64,000 nucleotides of DNA from Falsiroseomonas bella. GTDB taxonomy: Bacteria; Pseudomonadota; Alphaproteobacteria; Acetobacterales; Acetobacteraceae. Under the pieces are notes generated by a model, which did not search any database, was not told the origin of the DNA, and worked only from the letters and a program-made list of their open reading frames with translations. The stretch is taken from NCBI RefSeq assembly GCF_003173615.1, contig NZ_QGNA01000003.1, positions 434,001-498,000 on the forward strand, written 5' to 3'. A program made the translations under genes and the position numbers. Below are positions 18,231 through 26,452 of the stretch, piece after piece (position 1 is the first letter of the stretch; the number at the start of each line of letters is the position of its first letter).

Positions 18231-19040
18231 ATGACGGTTCGGACAGCGACGCGACGGCCGGACAGTGCCTCGCCACGGAAGATTGCCAACCTGACGATCG
18301 GGGGCGCGCTGCTCGCAGGGCTGTTCGGCGCGGCCCAGCCCGCCGTCGCGCAGACGCGGAATGACGGCTGGGAGTTCAGCCTGTCACCCTATGTCTGGTT
18401 CGCCGGCGTCAGCGGCGACGTCACCCTGCCGCGCGGCGGCAACCGCGACTTCAGCGCGGATTTCGGCGATGTCTTCGACTCGCTGAAATTCGGCGCCATG
18501 GCGACCGCCGAAGCGCGGCGCGGGCGCTTCGGCGTGGTGCTCGACTTCGTCTACCTGGAGAACGAGGAAGGCTTCAACTCGCCGCGCAGCATCGCGGTGC
18601 GCGGCGGCGACACCCGCCTGACCACGACGGAGCTCTCCGTGGTCGGCCTGTTCCGCGCGGTGGAGCAGCCGGGCTACTGGCTGGATGTCGGCGGCGGCCT
18701 CCGCGCCTGGTGGCTGGACACCGATGTCAGCGCGAACCAGGGGCTGCTCGCCGGTCGTTCCGCCAGCGCGTCTTCCAACTGGGTGGATCCGCTAATCGCC
18801 GCGCGCGGCCAGGTGCGGCTGAGCGAGGCCTTCTCGCTGACCGCCTATGGCGACGTCGGCGGCTTCGACACCGGCTCCAAGCTGACCTGGCAGGCGATCG
18901 GGTCGCTCGACTGGCGGATCACGCCAGCCATCATCGGGCGGGCGGGCTGGCGCTACATGGCGGTGGACCGCAGCAGGGACAATGTCGAGGCGGACATCGC
19001 GATGAGCGGCCCCTTCCTCGGCGTGACCTTCCGCTTCTGA
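18231..19040 (+). CDS. Outer-membrane beta-barrel protein
   Basis: ATG 18231 is preceded by GAGG at 9 nt. The 269-residue product has a signal peptide ending PAVAQT (about residue 41), with a longer n-region than usual. The mature chain alternates polar and hydrophobic residues in short strands: WEFSLSPYVWFAGVSGDV, RFGVVLDFVYLE, GYWLDVGGGLRAWWL. It ends in Phe (GPFLGVTFRF), the outer-membrane insertion signal. No enzymatic motif is seen. It is probably an 8-10 stranded barrel of the general OMP_b-brl type. It is divergent from the AraC regulator and convergent with another barrel gene. Confidence 0.75.
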   Translation: MTVRTATRRPDSASPRKIANLTIGGALLAGLFGAAQPAVAQTRNDGWEFSLSPYVWFAGVSGDVTLPRGGNRDFSADFGDVFDSLKFGAMATAEARRGRFGVVLDFVYLENEEGFNSPRSIAVRGGDTRLTTTELSVVGLFRAVEQPGYWLDVGGGLRAWWLDTDVSANQGLLAGRSASASSNWVDPLIAARGQVRLSEAFSLTAYGDVGGFDTGSKLTWQAIGSLDWRITPAIIGRAGWRYMAVDRSRDNVEADIAMSGPFLGVTFRF

Positions 19041-19062
19041 AGGCCGGGCGACCGCCGGCGCG

Positions 19063-20115
19063 TCAGAAGCTCATGCCAATGCCGATCGAGTAGCCGGTGA
19101 TGTTGTCGTCGCCGATGAAGTAGCGGCCGATAAGCCGGACACGATTGAGGTTGATGCCCATGGCACCGAGTTCCCAACGCCCGGTGTCGAATTCGATGCC
19201 GCCGCCGAACTTGGCCGACCAGGCGAAGCCGATCGCCTCGCGCTGGTCGCCCAGATAGCTCGTCGCCGAGCCATCGAGCACCCAGCGTAGCGGGCGGCCG
19301 AAGACTTCCCGCCCCGTCGGCCACCGGTAGCGGGCCCAGAGCCCGATGGTTTCGGCCGTCGAGCTGCCCGTTGCGGCAGGCAGCGTGTCACCGAAGGTCT
19401 CGAGGCGGAGCTGCGTGTAGCGAAGCTCGACGTCGATGTCGCGCTCCGGCCGATAGTCGTAATAGGCGAGCATCAACGCCCCGCCGACGCCCCAGACATT
19501 CACGTGCCGGTCGGTGAGCGCGGCGATGTCCAGATCGGTGCGGTATTTGATGAATTGCGCGAACAGGCTGGCGTCGCCCGCGGCGTAGCCGCCGGCAAAG
19601 TTCACGATCGGGCGCAGCCAGAGATTTTCAGCAATTCGGATATCGTATCCGATACCCACCGTCGTCGTGAAGTTGTTCCAGCGCAGCGGCGTGCGGCGCG
19701 TGCCCGTTCCCGAGAAGACCGCACGCGGATCATAGCGGGCGTAGCCGCCATAGATCTCGGTGAACAGCGGGAAGGCCTCGCTCCAGGTGAAGCCGAAACC
19801 GAACTGGCTGAGCGTGAGGGTCGTATCGGCTCCGTCGTCGCTGCCGCCGCTGACGGTGCTTCGATCCACCTGCACGGCATTGGCCGAGCCATCCGGCACC
19901 ATGCTGTATCCCATGAGGCCGAGCACGCCGCCGGGCCGGGCGCGCAGCGAAGACCGCAGCGCCTCCAGCCGCCCTGCGAGCTCGTCCCGGATGTCGCCGA
20001 GGCCGGTGCCGCCGCCGACAGGCTGCGCACACAGGGGGAAGGTCGGCAGGAGCACCGCCAGCGGCAGGGCCAGCGCGGAAGCGCGGAGAGGCCCGGCACG
20101 AACGCCGAGTCGCAA
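19063..20115 (-). CDS. Solitary autotransporter-type outer-membrane beta-barrel protein
   Basis: The product has 350 residues from a TTG at 20115; no ATG or GTG gives a complete signal peptide. Residues 1-30 form the signal (LALPLAVLLPTFPLCAQ). The rest has amphipathic strands (FGFGFTWSEAFPLFTEIYGGYARY, FTTTVGIGYDIRI, GGALMLAYYDYRPE) and ends YSIGIGMSF with a terminal Phe. The GIGLGDI-like start and this pattern resemble the 'solitary outer membrane autotransporter beta-barrel' family (PF11557), which has a barrel but no passenger. It probably resides in the outer membrane; function unknown. A GC-rich inverted repeat separates it from pcaG upstream. Confidence 0.65.
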   Translation of the reverse strand: MRLGVRAGPLRASALALPLAVLLPTFPLCAQPVGGGTGLGDIRDELAGRLEALRSSLRARPGGVLGLMGYSMVPDGSANAVQVDRSTVSGGSDDGADTTLTLSQFGFGFTWSEAFPLFTEIYGGYARYDPRAVFSGTGTRRTPLRWNNFTTTVGIGYDIRIAENLWLRPIVNFAGGYAAGDASLFAQFIKYRTDLDIAALTDRHVNVWGVGGALMLAYYDYRPERDIDVELRYTQLRLETFGDTLPAATGSSTAETIGLWARYRWPTGREVFGRPLRWVLDGSATSYLGDQREAIGFAWSAKFGGGIEFDTGRWELGAMGINLNRVRLIGRYFIGDDNITGYSIGIGMSF

Positions 20116-20184
20116 AGGTTCCGTCCCCTTTGGAATGCAGGGGGGAGTGTGTCCGAGCCGCAGGCATCAAGCAACATCCGGCCA

Positions 20185-20219
20185 GGCGCCGTAGGCTGCG
20201 CGCCCGGCCATGCGGCGCC
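20185..20219 (-). terminator. Possible terminator after pcaG
   Basis: GGCGCCG / CGGCGCC arms (7 bp) enclose a 21-nt GC-rich loop between the end of pcaG and the next minus-strand gene. Neighbouring GC palindromes allow alternative folds. No U-tract follows. Confidence 0.35.
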
Positions 20220-20243
20220 GGCTGCGCCGCGCGGCCGGCGCGC

Positions 20244-20822
20244 CTACACCGCAAAGAAGGGAGTCTCGTCCGTCCCGCGCAAGCGGATGTCGAAGCGGAA
20301 GACGCGCAGCCCGTCCTCCTCGCCAGCCGGATCAGCCAGCAGCAGCGGCCTGCGACCGGACGGCACCAGCGCAAGCACAGGGTCGGCGGCGAGCTCCTCC
20401 GCGGCGCGCGGGAAGAAGAGCGTGGTCAGCACGCGCCGCATCAGCCCGCTGCCCAGCAGCGTGACATTCGCATGCGACGCGCGCGGGCCGAGCTGATCCG
20501 CGAAGCGGCCCGGCAGCACGGTGCGGAAGGCGTAGCGGCCATCCCCATCGGTGCGCGCACGGCCCCAGAACAGAAAGTCCGGATCCGCATCCGCATCGCC
20601 GGCGAAGCGGCCCGCCGCGTCGGCCTGCCAGAGTTCCAGCACGGCGTTCACGCAGGGCAGCCCGCCTTGGCGCGTCACGCGGCCGCGCAGCAGGATCGCC
20701 TCACCGCGCCGCGTCGGCGCGGCCTCGGCCGAGACGCGTGTCAGGTCATGGTCGGCGGGACCGAAGAACTCCGCGGGAAAGAAGGGCCCGATGGTCTGCT
20801 GCGAGGTCGGGAACATCCTCAT
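20244..20822 (-). CDS. pcaG: Protocatechuate 3,4-dioxygenase alpha subunit (or related intradiol dioxygenase)
   Basis: The product has 192 residues, normal for PcaG. It starts FPTSQQTIGPFFPAEFFGP, the alpha-subunit hallmark, and has NAVLELWQADAAGRFAG and GRYAFRTVLPGRF from the intradiol dioxygenase fold (PF00775). As expected for an alpha subunit, the iron ligands are not all kept. With PcaH it opens the ring of protocatechuate, or a related catechol, between the two hydroxyls in the cytoplasm. Its ATG overlaps the pcaH stop as ATGA. It is the last gene of a four-gene operon that begins with fumarase-type hydratase subunits; no pcaB, pcaC or pcaD is present nearby. Confidence 0.88.
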   Translation of the reverse strand: MRMFPTSQQTIGPFFPAEFFGPADHDLTRVSAEAAPTRRGEAILLRGRVTRQGGLPCVNAVLELWQADAAGRFAGDADADPDFLFWGRARTDGDGRYAFRTVLPGRFADQLGPRASHANVTLLGSGLMRRVLTTLFFPRAAEELAADPVLALVPSGRRPLLLADPAGEEDGLRVFRFDIRLRGTDETPFFAV

Positions 20823-21505
20823 GCCTCCGGCGTCGCGTGGCGGCCGCGCAGCACGATGTCATGCGTGAAGCCGAGGAAGAAATCGCCGACCGAGGGCGGC
20901 GGCAGGAAGCGCGCGATCATGCGCGACCGCGCGGCGCCATCGGGGATCGCGTTCAGGATGCGGTCCAGCGCGTTCAGCGGCTCGCCGGGGAAATACATCT
21001 GCGTCACCAGCCGCGAGAGGCAGGACGGCCCATGCACCGAGAAATGCAGGTGCGGCGGGCGCCACCAGGTCTCCTGCACCGGCACGGCATAGGCGCCGGG
21101 CTTGATCGTGGTGAAGGCGTAGCGCCCATCCTCGTCGGTCAGCGCGCGTCCATGCCCCGTAAAATTCGGATCGAGCGGCGCGGCGCTGCCGTCATTGGCG
21201 TGGGCATAGCGCCCGGCGGCATTGGCCTGCCAGAGTTCCACCACGGCACCGGCCACCGGCCGCCCCGCCTCGTCGAGGATGCGGCCGCCGATCTGCATGA
21301 GCTGCCCGATAGCAGGCCGTCCGGGCGTCGCCTCCGCCAGGTTCACCGCACCGGGCACGAGCTTGCGGTGCAGCCTGACTGGCCCCGCCATCTCCGTACG
21401 GCCCGCCGGGCGCGGCAGCAGCGGCTGCGCCGGCGTGTGCGTCCAGGTGTTCGGATAGCCGGGAACCGGCACCTCGGGCTCGATGCCCTCGGGAAGCGCC
21501 GTCAT
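20819..21505 (-). CDS. pcaH: Protocatechuate 3,4-dioxygenase beta subunit (or related intradiol dioxygenase)
   Basis: The product has 228 residues (typical length 230-240). The Fe(III) ligands are visible by alignment with the known family pattern: Y100 (NAAGRYAH), Y139 (KPGAYAVP) and H152/H154 (RPPHLHFSVHG). The N-terminal part has YPNTWTHTPAQPLLPRP. It holds the active site of the alpha/beta dioxygenase that converts protocatechuate and O2 to 3-carboxymuconate. The start overlaps the stop of the hydratase beta gene (ATGA), as does pcaG with pcaH, so the four genes are tightly coupled. A different 3,4-dihydroxy aromatic acid as substrate is possible. Confidence 0.9.
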   Translation of the reverse strand: MTALPEGIEPEVPVPGYPNTWTHTPAQPLLPRPAGRTEMAGPVRLHRKLVPGAVNLAEATPGRPAIGQLMQIGGRILDEAGRPVAGAVVELWQANAAGRYAHANDGSAAPLDPNFTGHGRALTDEDGRYAFTTIKPGAYAVPVQETWWRPPHLHFSVHGPSCLSRLVTQMYFPGEPLNALDRILNAIPDGAARSRMIARFLPPPSVGDFFLGFTHDIVLRGRHATPEA

Positions 21506-22188
21506 GCGCCTGCTCCTTCGCGGTCCTGCGCGAGGCGCGCGAGGATTTCGGGCATCCGCGCGGCGGCACCGGCCTGCAGGCTCTGGAACAGGCTGTTGCC
21601 ATGCGCATCAATGCCGACGGTCAGCGGGCCGAGCCCTTCGACCCCGAGGCGCACCAGGCGGTAATGCGCGACCAGGTCGTTCCACGCGACCTCCTTCACC
21701 GCGCGGATGGCTGCCGTGTGCAGCGGCGCGCCGCCGCCGAGGAAGGAGAGGTAGACGCAGCCGACCTCCTGCATGGCCGCGACGCAGCCCGCATCGAGCC
21801 CCCCCTTCCCGCCCACCGCCGTCAGCCCGTAGTGGCGGATCAGCCGCGGCATCAGCGCATTGAAGCGCGTGCTGGTGGTGGGGTTCATGTAGAGGACCTC
21901 CAGCCCGCCATCCGCCGTGTCGCGGCTGTAGGAACCCAGATGCAGCAACGATCCGCCGGCGATCGCGATGGGCGGCGCCGCGTTGCGCTCGGCGCAGTCC
22001 AGCAGGCGCAGATGAGTCGGCAGCCCGGCAGTGATGACGATCTCGCCCTCCACCAGGATCACGTCGCCGGCGCGCAGGCTGCGCGCATCGGCCGGCGACA
22101 TCGGGAAGCGCATGCTTCGCATCCGATTCAGACCTTCGGTGCTCGTCGCCTCCGGCGCCTCCGCCCTTCGGTCATCGGAAGCGCTCAT
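21502..22188 (-). CDS. Fumarase class I / tartrate dehydratase-type hydratase, beta subunit
   Basis: The product has 228 residues matching the fumarase C-terminal (Fumerase_C, PF05683) domain that stands alone in two-subunit enzymes such as TtdB. Conserved pieces are LRAGDVILVEGEIVITAG, YMNPTTSTRFN, GKGGLDAGCVAAM and CVYLSFLGGGAP. A short charged leader (about 25 residues) precedes the fold, and MRSMRFPM offers internal starts. The ATG at 22188 overlaps the alpha-subunit stop. With the alpha subunit it should reversibly add water to an unsaturated dicarboxylate (fumarate, mesaconate, tartrate or a ring-cleavage product). Confidence 0.85.
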   Translation of the reverse strand: MSASDDRRAEAPEATSTEGLNRMRSMRFPMSPADARSLRAGDVILVEGEIVITAGLPTHLRLLDCAERNAAPPIAIAGGSLLHLGSYSRDTADGGLEVLYMNPTTSTRFNALMPRLIRHYGLTAVGGKGGLDAGCVAAMQEVGCVYLSFLGGGAPLHTAAIRAVKEVAWNDLVAHYRLVRLGVEGLGPLTVGIDAHGNSLFQSLQAGAAARMPEILARLAQDREGAGA

Positions 22189-23054
22189 TCGAAGCGCTCC
22201 ACGCTGCCATCGGCATGCAGGCGCGCGCGGGTACGGCGGTTGATCCAGCAGTTGAAGCAGACCGCGACGGGCGTGTAGCCGTGGCCCGCCGCGTAATCCA
22301 CATGCACGGCCAGCGCGGTGGTGTCGCCGCCCGTGCCCATCGGGCCGAAGCCCGTGGCGTTCACGGCGCGCAGCAGCCGCTCCTCCATCGCCGCCAGCAC
22401 GGGTTCCGGGTTCGTGCTGCCGACCGGGCGCATCGTCGCGTTGCTCGCGATCTTCGCCGCCACGTCTAAGCTGCCGCCGATGCCGACGCCGATGATCACC
22501 GGCGGGCAATGCTGCGAGCCCGCCTGCATCACCACCTTCATCACGTATTCCTCGATCTGCGCAAGCGTCGGGAAGGAGAAGGTCTCGAGCGCGGCCCAGC
22601 GGCCGGATCCGAGCGCCTTGGGCTGGCACAGGATCTCCACCCAGTCGGCGCCGCCGGCGACATCCCAGGTGATCAGCGGCATGTCCTTGCCCTTGTAGCC
22701 GCGCTCGTTCGTCAGCGGGTTCGTCACATGCTTGAGCAGCGGCGGGCTGATGCGCTCGACCAGCTCGTCGAAGCCGTCGCCGATCGCCTGCTTGATGTCG
22801 CCGTCGAGTTGCGCCGCCGTGCCGATGGTCACATGATAAACCGGCACGCCGGCATCGGAGCAGACGAAGCGCTCATCCTGCTCCGCGCGGCGCGCGCTGC
22901 CCAGCATCATGCGCAGGATCTGCCGCGCGCCCTCCTGCGTCTCGCGCGCAAGCGCCGCTTCCAGCCCGGCCTTGGTGTCGTCCGGCACCTTGCGCAACGA
23001 CCAGTCGTAGAGCTGCGCCGACAGCGCCTTCACCGCCGCATAGGTGATCGGCAT
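22185..23054 (-). CDS. Fumarase class I / tartrate dehydratase-type hydratase, alpha subunit (4Fe-4S)
   Basis: The product has 289 residues of the Fumerase (PF05681) family. Cysteines placed like the iron-sulfur ligands are C65 (FVCSDAGVPVYH), C183 (GSQHCPPVIIG) and C266/C269 (VCFNCWINRRT). The loops GGSLDVAAKIASNAT and GFGPMGTGGDTTAL are typical of substrate binding. It is the catalytic half of a two-subunit hydratase. As first gene of the operon with pcaHG, it probably acts on the aromatic catabolic route and not in the TCA cycle. A 111-bp region with a palindromic operator separates it from a divergent GST gene. Confidence 0.87.
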   Translation of the reverse strand: MPITYAAVKALSAQLYDWSLRKVPDDTKAGLEAALARETQEGARQILRMMLGSARRAEQDERFVCSDAGVPVYHVTIGTAAQLDGDIKQAIGDGFDELVERISPPLLKHVTNPLTNERGYKGKDMPLITWDVAGGADWVEILCQPKALGSGRWAALETFSFPTLAQIEEYVMKVVMQAGSQHCPPVIIGVGIGGSLDVAAKIASNATMRPVGSTNPEPVLAAMEERLLRAVNATGFGPMGTGGDTTALAVHVDYAAGHGYTPVAVCFNCWINRRTRARLHADGSVERFE

Positions 23055-23115
23055 GCACGCCCGTCCCCGAAGCCGGCGGGAGCTTAGGGCTGGACCGTGC
23101 CGGGGAAAAGGGCTT

Positions 23116-23133
23116 AAGTCATAAAGCTGACCT
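23116..23133. promoter_or_regulatory. Palindromic operator AAGTCA-N6-TGACCT (copy 1 of 2)
   Basis: AAGTCA TAAAGC TGACCT lies in the 111-bp divergent region between the hydratase/pcaHG operon and the GST operon. The same motif, 15 of 20 bases identical over 23114-23133, recurs at 33495-33514 in the other divergent region of this block. A weak plus-strand promoter, TGGACC (23091-23096), 17-bp spacer, TTAAGT (23114-23119), would place the operator on the -10 element, which fits repression. The regulator is not proven; the GntR protein at 29245 is the nearest candidate. Confidence 0.6.
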
Positions 23134-23165
23134 TTCGGCCGATCAGGGGAGGACGCGCGGAGCGC

Positions 23166-23777
23166 ATGATGAAGCTGCACTGGTCGCCGCGCTCGCCCTA
23201 CGTGCGCAAGGTCATGGTCGCTGCGCATGAGCTCGGCCTCGCCGACCGCATCCGCACCGTCCGCACCGTGGTCGCCATGCGCAAGCCGGCGCGGGAACTG
23301 CTGCCGGAGAACCCGCTGGGAAAAATCCCGACGCTGGTGCTGCAGGACGGGACGATCCTCTACGACAGCCAGGTCATCATCGAGTATCTCGACAGCCTGG
23401 CGGGCGGCGGAAAGCTGATCCCGGCCGGCGGCGCGGCGCGCTGGCAGGAATTGCGGCGGCACGCGCTGCTGGACGGCTTCCTCGACCTGCTCATCCTCTG
23501 GCGAAACGAGCGCGACCGTCCGCAGCCCCTGCCCGACCTGATCGAGGCCTTCGCGCTCAAGACCGACGCCGTGCTACCGGCGATCGAGGCCGAGATCGAG
23601 GCGATCGCGGCGGCTCCCCTCGGGCTGGCGCAGATCACCGCGGCGGTCGCGGGTGCCTATATGGATTTCCGCTTCGGCGATCTCGGCTGGCGGGCACGCT
23701 GCCCGCGCTTCTCCGCCTGGCAGGAGGGCTTCGCGCGGCGGCCGTCCATGATTTCCACGCCGATCGTGGACGCCTGA
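23166..23777 (+). CDS. Glutathione S-transferase N-terminal-domain protein
   Basis: The product has 203 residues. The thioredoxin-like half begins MKLHWSPRSPYVRKVMVAAHE, with SPYVRK where GSTs keep their catalytic Ser/Tyr, then GKIPTLVLQDGTILYDSQVI with the cis-Pro and the glutathione-binding DSQ. The helical half has AGAYMDFRFGDLGWR. It is first in the plus-strand catabolic operon and ends 5 bp before the CoA-transferase, so a role as isomerase or in removing reactive intermediates of that pathway is plausible. No thioether- or maleylacetoacetate-specific motif was recognised. Confidence 0.82.
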   Translation: MMKLHWSPRSPYVRKVMVAAHELGLADRIRTVRTVVAMRKPARELLPENPLGKIPTLVLQDGTILYDSQVIIEYLDSLAGGGKLIPAGGAARWQELRRHALLDGFLDLLILWRNERDRPQPLPDLIEAFALKTDAVLPAIEAEIEAIAAAPLGLAQITAAVAGAYMDFRFGDLGWRARCPRFSAWQEGFARRPSMISTPIVDA

Positions 23778-23782
23778 CGCGC

Positions 23783-24991
23783 ATGCCCGGACCGCTTTCG
23801 CATATCCGCGTGCTGGACCTCGGCCGCATCATGGCCGCGCCCTGGGCGACGCAGATCCTGGCCGATCTCGGCGCGGACGTGATCAAGATCGAGCGGCCGG
23901 GCGCGGGCGACGACACGCGCGCCTGGGGCCCGCCCTTCCTGAAGGCGGAGGACGGCACGCCGACGAAGGAAGCCGGATACTTTCTCGCGGTGAACCGCGG
24001 CAAGCGCAGCGTCACGCTCGACATCGCAAAGCCGGAGGGCCAGGCGATCGTGAAGCGTATCGCGGAAACCGCCGACGTGGTCGTGGAGAATTTCAAGGCT
24101 GGCGCGCTGGCGAAATACGGCTTGGATGCGGCCAGCCTGCGAGCGCAAAAACCGTCGCTGATCTACTGCTCCGTCACCGGCTTCGGCCAGGACGGGCCGC
24201 GGCGCGACCAGGCGGCCTATGACTTCATGATCCAGGCCATGGGCGGGCTGATGAGCGTGACCGGCGAACGCGACGGCGCGCCGCAGAAGGTCGGCGTGCC
24301 CATCGTGGACCTAATGACCGGCATGTACGCGACCGTCGCGATCCTCGCCGCGATCGCGAACCGCGAGCGCACCGGCCAGGGCGAGACGATCGACCTTGCC
24401 ATGCTCGACGTGCAGGCAGGCTTCCTGGCGAACCAGGCGATGAACTGGCTGGTCGGCGGCAAGGTGCCGCACCGCGCGGGCAACCGCCATCCGAACATCC
24501 AGCCGCAGGATGTGTTCCCGGCGAAGGACGGCCACATCGTGCTCGCGGTCGGCAATGACGGACAGTTCGCGAAGCTGTGCGAGGCGATCGGCCGACCGGA
24601 CTGGGCCGCGGATCCGCGCTTCATGAAGAACCAGGATCGCGTGCGGCACGAAGCGGCGCTGACGCCGCTGCTCGCGGACCGGTTCCGCGACTTCACCCGC
24701 GCGGAGCTGACCGCGCTGCTCGACGCGGCCGGCGTGCCATGCGGCCCGATCAACAGCGTGCCGGACGTCTTCGCCGATCCGCAGGTGCTGCATCGGCAGA
24801 TGCTGCGCGAACTGCCGCATCCGCTGGCCGGCCGCGTGCAGCAGGTGGTCAACCCGATCCGGCTGCAGGACGCGCCGCTGACCTTCGAGACGCCGCCGCC
24901 GACGCTCGGCCAGCACACGGCCGAGGTGCTGGGCGAACTCGGGATCAGCGATGCGGAGCGCGCGGCGCTCCGGGATTCAGGGGTGATCTGA
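23783..24991 (+). CDS. CaiB/BaiF family III CoA-transferase
   Basis: The product has 402 residues, opening HIRVLDLGRIMAAPWATQIL and GADVIKIERPGAGDDTR, with VNRGKRSVTLDIAKPEGQ and GFGQDGPRRDQAAYDFMIQA. This is the standard family III pattern. The catalytic aspartate is in GVPIVDLMTGMYATVA. Such enzymes move CoA from a donor such as succinyl-CoA to a free carboxylate in the cytoplasm. It is one of three CoA-transferases in this block, each in a different operon, and overlaps the next gene by one base (TGATG). The acceptor acid is unknown. Confidence 0.9.
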   Translation: MPGPLSHIRVLDLGRIMAAPWATQILADLGADVIKIERPGAGDDTRAWGPPFLKAEDGTPTKEAGYFLAVNRGKRSVTLDIAKPEGQAIVKRIAETADVVVENFKAGALAKYGLDAASLRAQKPSLIYCSVTGFGQDGPRRDQAAYDFMIQAMGGLMSVTGERDGAPQKVGVPIVDLMTGMYATVAILAAIANRERTGQGETIDLAMLDVQAGFLANQAMNWLVGGKVPHRAGNRHPNIQPQDVFPAKDGHIVLAVGNDGQFAKLCEAIGRPDWAADPRFMKNQDRVRHEAALTPLLADRFRDFTRAELTALLDAAGVPCGPINSVPDVFADPQVLHRQMLRELPHPLAGRVQQVVNPIRLQDAPLTFETPPPTLGQHTAEVLGELGISDAERAALRDSGVI

Positions 24992-25584
24992 TGGCGCCGC
25001 GCATCCCCCTGCCCGGTCGCGAGGATCTGGACGCGGCGCAGCGCGAGGTCTGGGACCGCGTCGTCTCGGGCCCGCGCGGCCAGGTGATCGGCCCGTTGCG
25101 CGCCGCGATCCACAACGCCGAGCTTGCCGGCCGCTGGTCCGCGCTGGGCGAGGCGCTGCGCTTCAACACCTCCCTGCCGAAGCACCTTTCCGAGCTTGCC
25201 ATCTGCGTCACCGGGCGTCGCTGGAGCAGCCAGGTGGAGTGGTTCGTCCATGCCCGCGTCGCCGCCGAGTCCGGCATCGCGCCCACGGTGCTGGATGCGA
25301 TCCGCGACGGCCGCGCGCCGGAGTTCAACGATGCGCAGGAGGGCGTGGTCTACGACTTCGCGCGCGAGCTGCAGGCCGATGGCCGCGTCTCGGACGCGAC
25401 CTACGCTGCCGCACGCGAGGCCTTCGGCGTGAAGGGCGTGGTCGAGCTGACGGCGCTGATCGGCTACTACACGATGGTCTCCATGACGCTGAACGCGCAT
25501 GGCATCCCGCTGCCGGATGGCGAGCCGGATCCGCTCACCGCGCCGTCGCGCGGCTTGTTCGACCTGCCGGAACGCGGGCGGTGA
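24991..25584 (+). CDS. Carboxymuconolactone decarboxylase-family protein
   Basis: The product has 197 residues of the all-helical CMD/AhpD fold (PF02627). Family features are LSELAICVTGRRWSSQVEWFVHARVA, with the EWxxH residues used by gamma-carboxymuconolactone decarboxylase, and ELTALIGYYTMVSMTLNA. The AhpD CxxC motif is absent, so a peroxidase role is unlikely. It is longer than PcaC (about 130 residues). It might decarboxylate or tautomerise a lactone made downstream of ring cleavage, but many family members have no known function. It lies between a CoA-transferase and a lactonase-like amidohydrolase, with overlapping ends on both sides. Confidence 0.82.
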   Translation: MAPRIPLPGREDLDAAQREVWDRVVSGPRGQVIGPLRAAIHNAELAGRWSALGEALRFNTSLPKHLSELAICVTGRRWSSQVEWFVHARVAAESGIAPTVLDAIRDGRAPEFNDAQEGVVYDFARELQADGRVSDATYAAAREAFGVKGVVELTALIGYYTMVSMTLNAHGIPLPDGEPDPLTAPSRGLFDLPERGR

Positions 25585-26435
25585 CGGAGCGCGTCGCGGC
25601 GCCCGACGTCTCGCGCACGCGGCATGCGGTGCCGGCGGGCGCCTGCGACTCGCACACCCATGTCTTCGACGCGCGCTTCCCGAACGGCCCCTCGCCCTAC
25701 GCGCTGCCGCTGGCATCGCTGGAGGTACACCAGGCGATGCGGGCGAGACTGGGCTGCGCGCGAGCCGTGCTGGTGCAGCCCGCGCCCTATGGCCGCGATC
25801 CCGCCTGCCTGCTGGATGCGCTCGCGCGCGACCCCTCGCTGCGCGGCGTGATGATCGCCGACGAGACGGTGACCGACGCGACGTTGGAAGCCTGGCACGC
25901 GGCCGGCGTGCGCGCGCTCCGCTTCACGGAGATGCGCGCGCCGGGCGGCAGCGGGCGCTATCCGGGCGCGATTGGCGTCAATGCACTGCAGCAACTCGCG
26001 CCACGGCTGCGCGCGCTTGGCTGGCAGGCGCATCTCTGGGCGGAAGCCTCGCAATGCGAGGCGTTGCTGCCGAGCCTCGCGAAGCTCGGCGTGCCGCTGG
26101 TGGTGGATCACCTCGCGATGCCGCGGGGCGCCGAGGACCCGGGCTTCGACAGCATCCTCGGCCATCTGCGCGATGGGCATCTCTGGGTGAAGCTCACACT
26201 CTGCCGCGTGCCGCGCGCGGGCGGGATCGAGACGCTGCGGCCGTTGCAGGACAGGCTGCTGGCCGCCAATCCGGATCGCCTGCTCTGGGGGTCGGACTGG
26301 CCGTATGTGCGCATGGCGCCCGCCCCGGATGCCGGCGCGATGCTCGACCTGTTCCTGGACTGGACGAAGGACGAGGACCTCGTACGGCGCATCTTGGTGG
26401 AAAACCCGACCCGGCTCTTCGGCTTCGACGACTGA
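25581..26435 (+). CDS. Amidohydrolase-2 family protein, LigI-like lactonase candidate
   Basis: The GTG at 25581 overlaps the previous stop (GTGA), giving 284 residues. It opens GACDSHTHVFDARFP (metal-binding HxH), then VVDHLAMPRG and LLWGSDWPYVRM with the final Asp, as in amidohydrolase-2 proteins such as 2-pyrone-4,6-dicarboxylate lactonase (LigI) and related sugar lactonases. LigI-type enzymes hydrolyse a pyrone or lactone ring. The neighbourhood (intradiol dioxygenase, CMD protein, RraA-family aldolase-like protein) makes a ring-cleavage lactone a reasonable substrate, but other lactones or amides are possible. A TctC gene follows 17 bp later with a GGGAGGAC site. Confidence 0.82.
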   Translation: MTERVAAPDVSRTRHAVPAGACDSHTHVFDARFPNGPSPYALPLASLEVHQAMRARLGCARAVLVQPAPYGRDPACLLDALARDPSLRGVMIADETVTDATLEAWHAAGVRALRFTEMRAPGGSGRYPGAIGVNALQQLAPRLRALGWQAHLWAEASQCEALLPSLAKLGVPLVVDHLAMPRGAEDPGFDSILGHLRDGHLWVKLTLCRVPRAGGIETLRPLQDRLLAANPDRLLWGSDWPYVRMAPAPDAGAMLDLFLDWTKDEDLVRRILVENPTRLFGFDD

Positions 26436-26452
26436 CAAAAGGGAGGACAACC

